Shown here: piece after piece, positions 39,113 to 49,073 of the stretch | How the letters are laid out: the number at the start of each line of letters is the position of its first letter | How positions within the stretch are numbered: position 1 is the stretch's first letter | Assembly: GCF_029201565.1 (NCBI RefSeq) | Contig: NZ_CP104002.1 | Location: 1,691,001 to 1,755,000 of the forward strand | From: Devosia sp. SD17-2 | GTDB lineage: Bacteria; Pseudomonadota; Alphaproteobacteria; Rhizobiales; Devosiaceae | Reading direction: 5' to 3' | Length of the DNA: 64,000 nt | Translations under genes and position numbers: made by a program | The notes under the pieces: generated by a model | Seen by the model: only the letters and a program-made list of their open reading frames with translations | Told to the model about the DNA's origin: nothing | Databases searched by the model: none

Positions 39113-40717
39113 ATGTCCCTATCGCATTCCGTTGCCGAGGCCACGCCTCGCGCCGCTCTTGAGCCTTTCCGCACCCGTCGCACCTTCGCGATCATTTCGC
39201 ATCCTGACGCCGGCAAGACCACGCTGACCGAACGCCTGCTGGCCGCTGCCGGCGCGATCCAGTTGGCTGGTGCCGTGCGCGGCAAGGCCGGACAGCGCTC
39301 CACCCGTTCGGACTGGATGGAAATGGAGCAGCAGCGCGGCATCTCCATCACCTCCTCGGTGATGACCTTCGACTACGATGGGCTGACGCTCAACCTGCTC
39401 GACACCCCGGGCCACTCGGACTTCTCCGAGGACACCTATCGCACGCTGACCGCAGTCGACGCGGCCATCATGGTGATCGACGCCGCCAAGGGCATCGAAG
39501 CCCAGACGCAGAAGCTGTTCGAAGTCTGTCGCCTGCGCGACATCCCGATCATCACCTTCATCAACAAGGTGGACCGCGAGGGTATCGCCCCGCTCGATCT
39601 CATCGACGAAATCCAGGGCAAGCTGGCGCTGGACCTGACCCCGGTGCTCTGGCCGATCGGCATGGGCGTTGATTTCTTCGGCTATATCGACCTTCTCGAA
39701 AAGCGCGTGGTGAATCCGCAGGGCAAGCCGATCGCCGAGTTCGAGCAGCTCGAAGATCTTCTGGACGTGCCGGCCCTTGCCGACAATGCCGTGTTCATGA
39801 CCGCGCTCGAAACGCTGGAAATGGCCCAGGCCATGCTCCCCTCTTTTGATCTCGAAACCTTCCACGCGGGCCATTTGAGCCCGGTGCTGTTCGGTTCGGC
39901 CCTCCGCGGCATTTCCGTTGCCGAGCTGCTCCGCACGCTGGGCGAATGGGGCCCCGAGCCGCGGCCGCAGCCGGCCATCCCGGCGCCGATTGACCCGAGC
40001 GACAAGAAAGTGACGGGCTTCGTGTTCAAGGTGCAGGCGAACATGGACGCCAACCACCGTGACCGCATCGCCTTTGTTCGCCTCTGTTCCGGCACGTTCG
40101 AACGCGGCATGCGGCTCAAGAACGTCCGCTCCGGCAAGGACATGGCCGTTTCCAACCCGATGTTCTTCTTCGGCAATAACCGTGAGCTGGCCGAGGAGGC
40201 TGTGGCCGGCGACATTGTCGGTATCCCCAATCACGGCACGCTTTCGGTCGGCGACACGCTGACGGAAGGCCCAATCATCAATGTGACGGGCATCCCGAAC
40301 TTTGCGCCGGAAATCATCCGCCGCGTGCGCCTGACCGATCACATGAAGACCAAGCAGATGTCCAAGGCCCTCACTGACCTCTCGGAAGAGGGCGTCACCC
40401 AGGTGTTCCGCCGCATGGTCGGCGCGGACTGGATCGTCGGCGTCGTCGGGCAGCTGCAGCTGGAAGTGCTCGCCAGCCGCGTGGGCAAGGAATATGGCGT
40501 GCCAATCACTTTCGAGCCCCTCGGGTTCGAAGTGGCGCGCTGGGTCGAGAGCGATGACGATGCGGAACTCAATCGCTTCATCGCCGCCCAAAAGGTCAAC
40601 ATGGCCGAAGATCGTTCGGGCGCGCCGGTGTTTCTGGCCCAGAATGCCTGGTGGGCCGATCGCGCCAAGCAGGACTGGCCCAAGATCCGTTTCCTCACCA
40701 CCAAGGAACGGCATTGA
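39113..40717 (+). CDS. prfC: Peptide chain release factor 3
   Basis: This 534-residue translational GTPase recycles RF1/RF2 after termination. G1 SHPDAGKTTLTERLL, G2 region QQRGISITSSV, G3 DTPGHSDF and G4 NKVDRE are present in order. The RF3-specific domain II/III stretches (FKVQANMDANHRDRIAFVRLCSG, RVGKEYGVPITFEP) follow. ATG 39113 begins the conserved part; an upstream frame to 39020 is basic and non-conserved. Its stop overlaps the TTG start of the methyltransferase. Confidence 0.96.
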   Translation: MSLSHSVAEATPRAALEPFRTRRTFAIISHPDAGKTTLTERLLAAAGAIQLAGAVRGKAGQRSTRSDWMEMEQQRGISITSSVMTFDYDGLTLNLLDTPGHSDFSEDTYRTLTAVDAAIMVIDAAKGIEAQTQKLFEVCRLRDIPIITFINKVDREGIAPLDLIDEIQGKLALDLTPVLWPIGMGVDFFGYIDLLEKRVVNPQGKPIAEFEQLEDLLDVPALADNAVFMTALETLEMAQAMLPSFDLETFHAGHLSPVLFGSALRGISVAELLRTLGEWGPEPRPQPAIPAPIDPSDKKVTGFVFKVQANMDANHRDRIAFVRLCSGTFERGMRLKNVRSGKDMAVSNPMFFFGNNRELAEEAVAGDIVGIPNHGTLSVGDTLTEGPIINVTGIPNFAPEIIRRVRLTDHMKTKQMSKALTDLSEEGVTQVFRRMVGADWIVGVVGQLQLEVLASRVGKEYGVPITFEPLGFEVARWVESDDDAELNRFIAAQKVNMAEDRSGAPVFLAQNAWWADRAKQDWPKIRFLTTKERH

Positions 40718-41886
40718 GCGCCCCCGACCGCATCGGCGAGTTCATCGAGGCCGTCTCCGCAAGTTTTGCGGACGGCTCTCTGCTGAAACTCAAATGCGGC
40801 GGCTACGCGGGTCCGGAAGCCGAGCTCAAGTCTTTTGAGGCGCGAAAAGTGGCGATCAAGGCCGGCGAACGCCTGAGCTTTGTCTTCCGGTACAAGACGC
40901 GCGATATCACCAAGAACCTCTCGATTGAGGAGGCGCGTGCCTTCCTTGCCGAAGGCCTCGGGACGATCTGGCGCAGCGCGCAGCTTGAGACGACAGCCTT
41001 CGATATCAAGTTCGAGCAGCAGGGCGACAAGGTCTACTTCAAGCGCCGGGCGGTGACGGGCCGGGAAGCGGCTCCTGCCAGCCATGACCGCACGAAGAAC
41101 CGGCCGCTGACCGAAACCAACAAGCCCTGGCTGCATGCCCTCGGCATCACCGGCAAGGACGGTGCCGTGCGCGCCGACGCGCAGGACAAGTTCCGCCAGA
41201 TCAACAAGATGGTCGAGATTTTTGCGCCTTTGATTCAAGGGCTGAAATCCGCCAACCCGCGTATTCTCGACATGGGCGCGGGCAAGGGCTATCTCGATTT
41301 CGCGCTCTACGACTATCTTTCCAGCAACGGCAAGTCGGCCGAGATCATCGGCGTCGAGCTCCGGCCGCAGCTGGCCAGCGACGGCAATGCCAATGCCAAG
41401 GCGTCCGGCTTTGACGGCCTCCGGTTCGAAGCCGGCACCATTCTCGACTATGATGCCAGCGGCGCCGATGCCGTCATCGCGCTCCACGCCTGCGACACGG
41501 CCACCGACGATGCGATCTTCCAGGGCATCAGGGCAGGGGCCGATCTCATCGCCGTTGCGCCCTGCTGCCACAAGCAGATCCGCCGCGAGATCGAAGCCGG
41601 AACGAGCGACGCGCGTCTCGACTTCCTGCTGCGCCACGGCACCTTCCTCGAAAAGCAGTCCGAGATGGTGACCGACGGGCTGCGTTCGCTTCTGCTCGAG
41701 GCCAGTGGCTACCGCACGAAAGTGTTCGAGTTCGTCTCCGACGCCCATACGCCGAAGAACAATCTCATCGTGGCTCAGAAGGGCAAGGCGCCGTCGCGCG
41801 AAGCGACACTGTCACGCATTGCCGAAGTGAAGGCCATGTTCGGTATAAGACAGCATTATCTCGAACGCCTGCTCGACCTTTCCTGA
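40714..41886 (+). CDS. Class I SAM-dependent methyltransferase (Methyltransf_32-like)
   Basis: This 390-residue protein has an N-terminal domain of about 150 residues (KCGGYAGPEAELKSFEARKVAIKAGERLSFVFRYKTRD) and then a Rossmann methyltransferase domain. SAM-binding motif I is ILDMGAGKGYLDFALYDYL; later come VIALHACDTATDDAIFQGI and VAPCCHKQIRRE, typical of the TRM13/METTL25-like Methyltransf_32 group. The substrate is probably RNA, by analogy. TTG 40714 overlaps the prfC stop and has AAGGAA five bases before it; no ATG is available nearby. Confidence 0.85.
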   Translation: MSAPDRIGEFIEAVSASFADGSLLKLKCGGYAGPEAELKSFEARKVAIKAGERLSFVFRYKTRDITKNLSIEEARAFLAEGLGTIWRSAQLETTAFDIKFEQQGDKVYFKRRAVTGREAAPASHDRTKNRPLTETNKPWLHALGITGKDGAVRADAQDKFRQINKMVEIFAPLIQGLKSANPRILDMGAGKGYLDFALYDYLSSNGKSAEIIGVELRPQLASDGNANAKASGFDGLRFEAGTILDYDASGADAVIALHACDTATDDAIFQGIRAGADLIAVAPCCHKQIRREIEAGTSDARLDFLLRHGTFLEKQSEMVTDGLRSLLLEASGYRTKVFEFVSDAHTPKNNLIVAQKGKAPSREATLSRIAEVKAMFGIRQHYLERLLDLS

Positions 41887-41934
41887 GCCGCTCCGAGCCC
41901 CTATATGGCTTGGGAACAGAAAATCCTGGGAACC

Positions 41935-42255
41935 ATGACCAAAATCACTTTTGTAACCGCCACTGGCGAGCGCATTGAAACGGAAGCCGAAAATGGCGCG
42001 ACCGTGATGGAAACCGCCATCATGAATGCCGTTCCCGGCATTGTCGCCGAATGCGGCGGCGCCTGCACCTGCGCGACCTGCCACGTCTATGTCGATGACG
42101 CCTGGCGCGAGACCGTTGGTGGCCCCTCCTCGATGGAAGAGGATATGCTCGATTTCGCCTTCGACGTGCGCAATGAGAGCCGTCTCTCCTGCCAGATCAA
42201 GGTGCGCGAAAACCTCGATGGCCTCGTCGTACACGTGCCGACCCGCCAGGGCTAA
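41935..42255 (+). CDS. 2Fe-2S ferredoxin, adrenodoxin type
   Basis: This 106-residue protein has Cys40-x5-Cys46-x2-Cys49 and Cys86 ligating a [2Fe-2S] cluster (AECGGACTCATCHVYV, RLSCQIKV), plus the acidic EEDMLDFAFDV patch that binds reductases. It is the vertebrate-like/Isc type used with cytochromes P450, Fe-S assembly or other redox partners. ATG 41935 is chosen; an in-frame ATG at 41905 adds 10 residues. The last 4 bases overlap the convergent gene. Confidence 0.93.
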   Translation: MTKITFVTATGERIETEAENGATVMETAIMNAVPGIVAECGGACTCATCHVYVDDAWRETVGGPSSMEEDMLDFAFDVRNESRLSCQIKVRENLDGLVVHVPTRQG

Positions 42256-42704
42256 TCGCAGCGGCGATAGACAAATGGCCGGCCCCAGTCCGCTTCGGTC
42301 TGGGGCATGGCATCGTAGAGATAGAACATGCCCTCATCGATCCAGAGGGTGAAGTAGGTCGGCCCACCGGCAATGGGCGCCCAATATGTGCCATTGTCGC
42401 GCCGCGAGAGTTCGATGGCCGCGTCGGCCTCGCTGTCATTTGGGCCGAGATAGAAGATGTGCTCGTCTCCGGCAGCCTCGATCCGCACCGGCTGGTCGCA
42501 CGTGGCAAGATCGGCGTCGGGCGTTCCCATCTCCATGGTTGGCAGGGTCATCGACCAAAGCCCCACAAAAGGCTCCGGCACGCCCGCTTGAATATCGTCG
42601 GCCGCTTGCGGGCGCGGCATCGGCGTGAGCGCGAAACTGGTCGTCGCGCCTGCCATGGTGGCGAGCCCCGCAATCAGCATGCGTTTGACCACTCCGGCCA
42701 TCAC
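42252..42704 (-). CDS. Exported hypothetical protein
   Basis: This 150-residue protein begins with a signal peptide (KRMLIAGLATMAGATTSFA, cleavage likely before LTPMP). The mature part is a small beta-rich domain with VGLWSMTLP, ATCDQPVRI and a C-terminal VYRRCD; two Cys may form a disulfide. No family is recognised. The pattern of a short exported protein with LWSM and a final Cys recalls lipocalin-like or inhibitor proteins, but that is speculation. Confidence 0.65.
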   Translation of the reverse strand: MMAGVVKRMLIAGLATMAGATTSFALTPMPRPQAADDIQAGVPEPFVGLWSMTLPTMEMGTPDADLATCDQPVRIEAAGDEHIFYLGPNDSEADAAIELSRRDNGTYWAPIAGGPTYFTLWIDEGMFYLYDAMPQTEADWGRPFVYRRCD

Positions 42705-42729
42705 CGGTCCCCCTCCATTGGTTCCGACC

Positions 42730-42747
42730 TCATCAAGCTATCGGGAA
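42730..42747. promoter_or_regulatory. AT-rich imperfect palindrome between the exported protein and cysG
   Basis: GGGAAAATATTCTATCCC has matching 4-bp ends and an AT core in the 215-bp divergent gap. It could be a regulator site for the sulfur operon; the symmetry is weak (12 of 18 positions). Confidence 0.2.
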
Positions 42748-42919
42748 AATATTCTATCCCAGCGGCGCCGAAAGATTCTTTTGGCGGGCCCGGCAAAAAC
42801 CCGCACGCCCCATTCTACGGAAGACTGTTCGAGGGAAATATAAAAGCTATTGAATTTCAAGGTCTTGTGACGGGGAGTGCGATCGGACTATTTTCGCCCA
42901 TCTCTCAAACAGGGTCATT

Positions 42920-44314
42920 ATGGGCAGTCTCAACACATTTCCGTTGAGTTTCAAGGTAAAGGGCAAGCGCATCATCATCGTCGGCGGAGACGATGAGGCC
43001 CTCAACAAAGCCCGGCTGGTTTCTAAGACTACTGCTTCGATAGAGATTTACTCCCAACACTTCTCGGCTGACTTTTCGGCCTTTCCGGTCAATCTTCATC
43101 AGCGCGCCATCACCGCCGCTGACATTGCTGGCGCGGCGCTTGTGTTCGTTGCCGAAGAGGGCGCCGACGCAGAATTGGCCAAGGCCGAAGCGCGGCGTCT
43201 CGGCATTCCGCTCAATGTCGTCGACGTGCCCGCCGAGTGCGATTTCTACACGCCCTCCATCGTCGAGCGTGCGCCGCTGACCATCGCCATTTCCACAGAA
43301 GGTGATGGCCCGGTGCTGGCGCGGCTGGTGCGTGCGCAGATCGAAGCCCTGCTGTCGCCCGGCATTGGCAAAATCGCGAGTCTCGCCGGTGGGTTACGCC
43401 ACAAGGTTGAGAGCCTGATTCAGGACGGTGCTGCCCGTCGTCGCTTCTACGAGGACCTCGTCACCTCGCCCGCCATTGAGCGCGCCGCTGCAGCCGGCAC
43501 AGGCAACGATGCCGCCGAGCAGCTTCTGGCTGACCACGCCGCCGGGGGCAGGGGCGCGGGCGTCGTCTGGCTCATCGGTGCCGGTCCCGGCTCGGAAGAT
43601 CTGCTCACCCTGCGCGCCCAGCGCCTGCTGCAGCAGGCCGATGTTATCGTTCACGACCAACTTGTTCCCGCAGCCGTCGTTGAGATGGGCCGTCGCGACG
43701 CCGAGCAGATCTCTGTCGGCAAATCCAAGGGTCATCACTCCTTCACCCAGGCGCAGATCAACATGCTCCTCGTGCGCCTCGCCGGCGAGGGCAAGAAGTT
43801 GGCGCGGCTCAAGTCCGGCGACCCGATGATTTTTGGGCGGGCCGGTGAAGAGATCGCCGCGCTGCGCAAGGCAGGCTTAGCCTATGAGATCGTGCCGGGC
43901 GTCAGCGCGGCGCTTGCAGCGGCTGCCGACACCGCCACGCCGGTGACGCTGCGAAAAGTCTCGAGCGGCTTTGTCATTGCAACGGCCCATGGCGCTGACG
44001 ATGGCGAGCTCGCCCATTGGGCAGCGCTGGCACAGTCAGGCCTGACGCTGGCGCTCTATATGGGCAAGTCGATCGCAGCCGAAACGGCCGGCCGTCTGCT
44101 CGCTCATGGTGCGAAGGCCGATCTGCCCATTGGCATCGTGGTCAATGCCGGCCGCGCCGACAGCTGCAATTATTCCGGAACGCTCGGCGCTGTGGCGCAG
44201 GGTGTCGCCGATTTTCCCGATGGGCCTGCCGTGATCCTGATTGGTCGCGCCATTGCCTCGGGCGACTGGTCCGCAACAGCGGCCGCCGCCCAGAACAGTT
44301 TCAAGGTAGCGTAA
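42920..44314 (+). CDS. cysG: Siroheme synthase (precorrin-2 dehydrogenase / ferrochelatase / uroporphyrinogen-III methyltransferase)
   Basis: This 464-residue bifunctional enzyme makes siroheme for sulfite reductase. The N-terminal dehydrogenase/chelatase half includes KRIIIVGGDDEALNKARLV and VDVPAECDFYTPSIVERAPLTIAISTEG. The C-terminal methyltransferase half starts near residue 213 with GVVWLIGAGPGSEDLLTLRAQRLL and includes RLKSGDPMIFGRAGEE and VPGVSAALAAAA. The nucleotide loop is GGDD rather than the usual GGGxVA, an unusual variant. The next gene starts 5 bp later, so this begins the sulfate-reduction operon. Confidence 0.93.
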   Translation: MGSLNTFPLSFKVKGKRIIIVGGDDEALNKARLVSKTTASIEIYSQHFSADFSAFPVNLHQRAITAADIAGAALVFVAEEGADAELAKAEARRLGIPLNVVDVPAECDFYTPSIVERAPLTIAISTEGDGPVLARLVRAQIEALLSPGIGKIASLAGGLRHKVESLIQDGAARRRFYEDLVTSPAIERAAAAGTGNDAAEQLLADHAAGGRGAGVVWLIGAGPGSEDLLTLRAQRLLQQADVIVHDQLVPAAVVEMGRRDAEQISVGKSKGHHSFTQAQINMLLVRLAGEGKKLARLKSGDPMIFGRAGEEIAALRKAGLAYEIVPGVSAALAAAADTATPVTLRKVSSGFVIATAHGADDGELAHWAALAQSGLTLALYMGKSIAAETAGRLLAHGAKADLPIGIVVNAGRADSCNYSGTLGAVAQGVADFPDGPAVILIGRAIASGDWSATAAAAQNSFKVA

Positions 44315-44319
44315 TCTAT

Positions 44320-44643
44320 ATGGAAATCCTCACCGGCAATGAATTGATCTCGGGCGCGGCAGTCTATCTGCGCGCCGATGGCGTCTGGGGCGAAGACCTG
44401 CAGGCATCCCGACTTTTCGGCAAGGACGATGTCGAGGGGCGAGACGCCGCCATCGCCGCCAGCAAGGCGACGGGCCGCATCGTCGGCGTCGAAATCGAAG
44501 AAATCGACCAGGTCGACGGGGTGATCGTGCCCCGCCGCCTGCGCGAACGCATCCGGGCTGCGGGTCCCACCGCGCCTCTCACTCTCAACGGGCAGGCTTA
44601 CGACCGCCAGCATCTGGATCAGGACGGTCATGTATCGATATGA
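44320..44643 (+). CDS. DUF2849 domain-containing protein of the sulfite reductase operon
   Basis: This 107-residue protein has MEILTGNELISGAAVYLRADGVW and VGVEIEEIDQVDGVIVPRRLRERIRAAGPT, recognisable as DUF2849. The domain is regularly found between cysG and the nitrite/sulfite reductase gene in alphaproteobacteria, and its role there is unknown. It starts 5 bp after cysG and overlaps the reductase gene by 14 bp. Confidence 0.85.
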   Translation: MEILTGNELISGAAVYLRADGVWGEDLQASRLFGKDDVEGRDAAIAASKATGRIVGVEIEEIDQVDGVIVPRRLRERIRAAGPTAPLTLNGQAYDRQHLDQDGHVSI

Positions 44644-46288
44644 CGAATTCGACGCGGCCTTTGTCATGGGGCGCACCGCGCAGTTTGCCGATCAGGTAAA
44701 GCGCCGCCTTTCGGGCGAACTCAGCGAGGACCAGTTCCGGCCGCTGCGGCTGATGAATGGGCTCTACCTGCAGCTGCACGCCTATATGCTGCGCATCGCC
44801 GTGCCCTATGGCACGATGAACTCGCGCCAGATGCACAAGCTGGCCCATATCGCGCGCACCTATGACCGCGGCTATGGCCATTTCACCACGCGCCAGAACA
44901 TCCAGTTCAACTGGCCGAAGCTGAAGGATATTCCGTCAATCCTCGAGGAGCTGGCCTCGGTCGAGATGCACGCCATCCAGACCTCGGGCAATTGCATCCG
45001 CAATGTCACGACGGATCAGTTCGCCGGTGCTGCCGCCGACGAGATCATCGATCCCCGTCCAATCGCGGAAATCCTCCGCCAATGGTCGAGCCTTCACCCG
45101 GAATTCTCCTACCTCCCGCGCAAGTTCAAGATCGCCATCACCGGCTCGCCCAATGACCGCGCCGCCATTCGCTTCCATGATATCGGCCTCCAGGCCGCTG
45201 TGAACGGGGCCGGCGAGATCGGCTGGGAAGTCTGGGTTGGCGGCGGCCTTGGCCGGACGCCGATGATCGCCAAGCTGATCAATGCCTTCGTGCCCAATGA
45301 GCATCTGCTCGCCTATCTCGAGAGCATCATGCGGGTCTACAACCGCTACGGCCGCCGGGATAACAAGTACAAGGCGCGCATCAAGATCCTCGTCCACGAA
45401 GAGGGTCTGGAAAGCATCAAGGGACAGGTGGAAGCCGAGTTCGCCGAAGTGCGCGGCGGCGTGCTGACCCTGCCGCAGGAAGAACTCGACCGGATCACCG
45501 CCTATTTCGCGCCCCCCGATTTCGCCGACCGCTCGGGCGACAAGATCGACGTCGCCTATCAGTCGATCATCGATCCGGCCTATGGCCGCTGGCTCGACAA
45601 TAATCTCCATCCGCACCTCGTGGCTGGTTACGCGTCGGTTACGGTTTCGTTGAAGCCAATCGGCGGCGCACCGGGCGACGCCACTGACGTCCAGATGGAC
45701 GTGGTGGCCGATCTCGCGGCGAAATATTCCTACGATGAGCTGCGCGTCACCCACGAGCAGAACCTCGTCCTGCCCCATGTCGCCATCGCCGATCTGCGGA
45801 CGGTCTATGACGTGCTCGTTGCCAATGGTCTGGCCGAAGGTAACAACAATCTCATCACCGACATGATCTGCTGCCCGGGCCTCGACTTCTGCGCCCTGGC
45901 CAATGCTCGCTCGATCCCGATCGCGCAGGAAATCTCCAAGGCCTTTGCCGCGCCCGAACGGCAGAAGGAAATCGGCGATCTCAAGATCAAGATTTCGGGC
46001 TGCATCAATGCCTGCGGCCACCATCACGTCGGCCACATCGGCATTCTCGGCGTCGAGAAAAAGGGTGGCGAGCTCTACCAGATCACGCTTGGCGGCGACG
46101 CCACCGAGAACGCCGCCGTGGGCAAGATCATCGGCCCGGGCTTCGAGGCCGAACGCGTACCGGCAGCGATCGAAAAGCTCGTCGATTTCTACATAGCCCA
46201 GCGCCAGGGAGCGGAGGAAACCTTCCTCGCCACCTACCGCCGCCTCGGGGAAGCCCCGTTCAAGGAGGCGTTGTATGGCGCGAGCTGA
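44630..46288 (+). CDS. cysI: Nitrite/sulfite reductase hemoprotein (assimilatory sulfite reductase)
   Basis: This 552-residue protein has the two-fold ferredoxin-like/siroheme repeat architecture. FTTRQNIQFNWPKL, the TSGNCIRNVTTDQFAG segment of the first half, and the siroheme-4Fe4S ligands CCPGLDFC and SGCINACGHHHVG are present. It reduces sulfite to sulfide with six electrons. The position after cysG-DUF2849 and before cysH supports sulfite rather than nitrite as substrate. The first codons overlap DUF2849 by 14 bp. A RIME-like repeat separates it from cysH. Confidence 0.93.
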   Translation: MYRYDEFDAAFVMGRTAQFADQVKRRLSGELSEDQFRPLRLMNGLYLQLHAYMLRIAVPYGTMNSRQMHKLAHIARTYDRGYGHFTTRQNIQFNWPKLKDIPSILEELASVEMHAIQTSGNCIRNVTTDQFAGAAADEIIDPRPIAEILRQWSSLHPEFSYLPRKFKIAITGSPNDRAAIRFHDIGLQAAVNGAGEIGWEVWVGGGLGRTPMIAKLINAFVPNEHLLAYLESIMRVYNRYGRRDNKYKARIKILVHEEGLESIKGQVEAEFAEVRGGVLTLPQEELDRITAYFAPPDFADRSGDKIDVAYQSIIDPAYGRWLDNNLHPHLVAGYASVTVSLKPIGGAPGDATDVQMDVVADLAAKYSYDELRVTHEQNLVLPHVAIADLRTVYDVLVANGLAEGNNNLITDMICCPGLDFCALANARSIPIAQEISKAFAAPERQKEIGDLKIKISGCINACGHHHVGHIGILGVEKKGGELYQITLGGDATENAAVGKIIGPGFEAERVPAAIEKLVDFYIAQRQGAEETFLATYRRLGEAPFKEALYGAS

Positions 46289-46301
46289 CTTCTCGTCTTC
46301 C

Positions 46302-46442
46302 CCTCTCCCCTCGAGGGAGAGGGTGGATCGCGCGCAGCGCGAGACGGGTGAGGGGGCTCTTTTCCCAGCCTCGACGCCCGCTGCAAGCGCGAAAAGCCCT
46401 CATCCGCCCCTTCGGGGCACCTTCTCCCTCAAGGGGAGAAGG
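46302..46442. repeat. RIME-like intergenic palindromic repeat, copy A
   Basis: Two complementary GC-rich arms (46302-46356 and 46395-46442) contain CCCTCTCCCCTCGAGGGAG, GGGTGAGGGGG, AGCCCTCATCCG and CCTTCTCCCTCAAGG. The same blocks in the other arm order occur at 55010-55141. This is the style of the palindromic mosaic elements known from rhizobial intergenic regions. It lies inside the sulfur operon, ending just before the cysH ribosome site. Confidence 0.8.
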
Positions 46443-46458
46443 AAAGAAGGAGTGTCCC

Positions 46459-47733
46459 ATGGCAATGCCTAAACTCGCCCCCTTGCCAGTTGCCAATGAC
46501 AAGCTCCGCGCTCTCGGCATCCTCGCGCTCAATGGCATGTTCGATGAAATGGATGCTGTTGGCGTGCTGCGTTATGCGGTCAGCGAAGTCATCCCCGGCG
46601 ATCTCGCCATCGTGTCGTCTTTTGGCGCCGACTCCGCTGTGCTGCTGCACATGGTCGCCCAGGTCGATCCGTCCATGCCGGTCTATTTCCTCGAAACCGG
46701 AAAACACTTCGCCGAGACGCTGGACTATGTCGAGACGCTGAAAAAGCAGTTCGGCCTCATCAATGTCCGCGCCATTCATCCCGATCCGGCTGATATCCAG
46801 CGCTTCGACCCCAACGGCGATCTCTGGGAAACGGACCCCGACAGCTGCTGCCATATCCGCAAGACCGAGCCGCTCGAGCCGGTCACCGAACAGTTTGGTG
46901 GTTGGGTGACCGGGCGCAAGCGCTACCAGACCAGGGAGCGCGGCGTGCTGCCGCATTTCGAGCTGACCACGGATGACCGGATCAAGGTCAATCCGCTGGC
47001 CTATTTCACCGATGCGGACGTCGTCGAATATCGCCAGAAACACAATCTGCCCGAGCATCCGCTCTATGCCAAAGGCTACAAATCCATCGGCTGCGCGCCC
47101 TGCACCTCGATCGTCGCGGAAGGCGAGGATCCGCGCGCTGGACGCTGGCGGGGGCTCAATAAGAAGGAATGCGGCATCCATTATGATTTCAGTGGGGCAA
47201 TCGCCAATCCGATGAAAGCCGCAAACCGCCATACGCTGTGGAAGGACGGCGCCTTCATCGCCGACCCGTTCAAGGCCTGGGAGGAGGGTGATAACCCGTC
47301 CGAGGCGCGCTATGTCCACGTGCCGCCGGCTGTCTTCCAGGCTAACCGGGCTGAATTCCTGGCCAATCCGCATCCGCTGGGGCTTGTTGTCGCGCCGGGC
47401 GAAGGCATCGAGGCAGTCGCCGACGATCTCGCCCGCTTTTCGTCCGTGGCCATCCAGTTTCCGTCCTTCACCGATGGTCGCGGCTATTCAACCGCGCGTC
47501 TCCTTGCCGAACGCCTGAAATATGCCGGAGAAATCAGGGCCGTAGGCGATGTCCTTCAGGATCAGATTCCGCATATGTGGCGCTGTGGCTTCAATGCGCT
47601 GGTCGTTTCCCACGAGCCGAGCCGCCAGGCCCTGATCGAAAACCGCTTGCCCGAAATGGCAGTATTCTATCAGCCTGTCGGGGTAACCGAGATTCCACTG
47701 GGCACGCGCCCCTTCCTTCGTCGCGTGTCGTGA
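46459..47733 (+). CDS. cysH: Adenylyl/phosphoadenylyl-sulfate reductase fused to DUF934
   Basis: In this 424-residue protein, residues 1-265 are a 4Fe-4S CysH: SSFGADSAVLLHM (P-loop), Cys130-Cys131 and Cys212-x2-Cys215 as cluster ligands, and the catalytic Cys238 in KKECGIH. The Cys pairs favour APS as substrate. Residues from about 270 to 424 form a DUF934 domain (FIADPFKAWEEGD, SSVAIQFPSFTDGRGYSTARLLAERLKY, WRCGFNALVV). DUF934 is usually a separate small gene next to cysI/cysH. AAGGAG precedes ATG 46459. Confidence 0.92.
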   Translation: MAMPKLAPLPVANDKLRALGILALNGMFDEMDAVGVLRYAVSEVIPGDLAIVSSFGADSAVLLHMVAQVDPSMPVYFLETGKHFAETLDYVETLKKQFGLINVRAIHPDPADIQRFDPNGDLWETDPDSCCHIRKTEPLEPVTEQFGGWVTGRKRYQTRERGVLPHFELTTDDRIKVNPLAYFTDADVVEYRQKHNLPEHPLYAKGYKSIGCAPCTSIVAEGEDPRAGRWRGLNKKECGIHYDFSGAIANPMKAANRHTLWKDGAFIADPFKAWEEGDNPSEARYVHVPPAVFQANRAEFLANPHPLGLVVAPGEGIEAVADDLARFSSVAIQFPSFTDGRGYSTARLLAERLKYAGEIRAVGDVLQDQIPHMWRCGFNALVVSHEPSRQALIENRLPEMAVFYQPVGVTEIPLGTRPFLRRVS

Positions 47734-47752
47734 GTTAAGTGGAGCCGATTAG

Positions 47753-48907
<1,155 letters not shown>

Positions 48908-48938
48908 GCTGGGGCCCTGCGCTCCTGACGCCGTCGTT

Positions 48939-48961
48939 ATTGCCCGGCACGTCCGGGCAAT
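48939..48961. other. Perfect 9-bp hairpin after the ferredoxin reductase gene
   Basis: ATTGCCCGG and CCGGGCAAT pair around CACGT. No T-run follows, so it may be a processing or weak termination hairpin between the reductase and ferredoxin genes. Confidence 0.4.
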
Positions 48962-49073
48962 ACATCCCTCCGAGCATGGGCCACCGGGACGAGCCAGGTG
49001 GTGACGATCGACGAGAGCCTTGCCGTCCGGGCGATATCTGGCTATCCCCATCCCCGCTGTTGAGGAGCGACCC

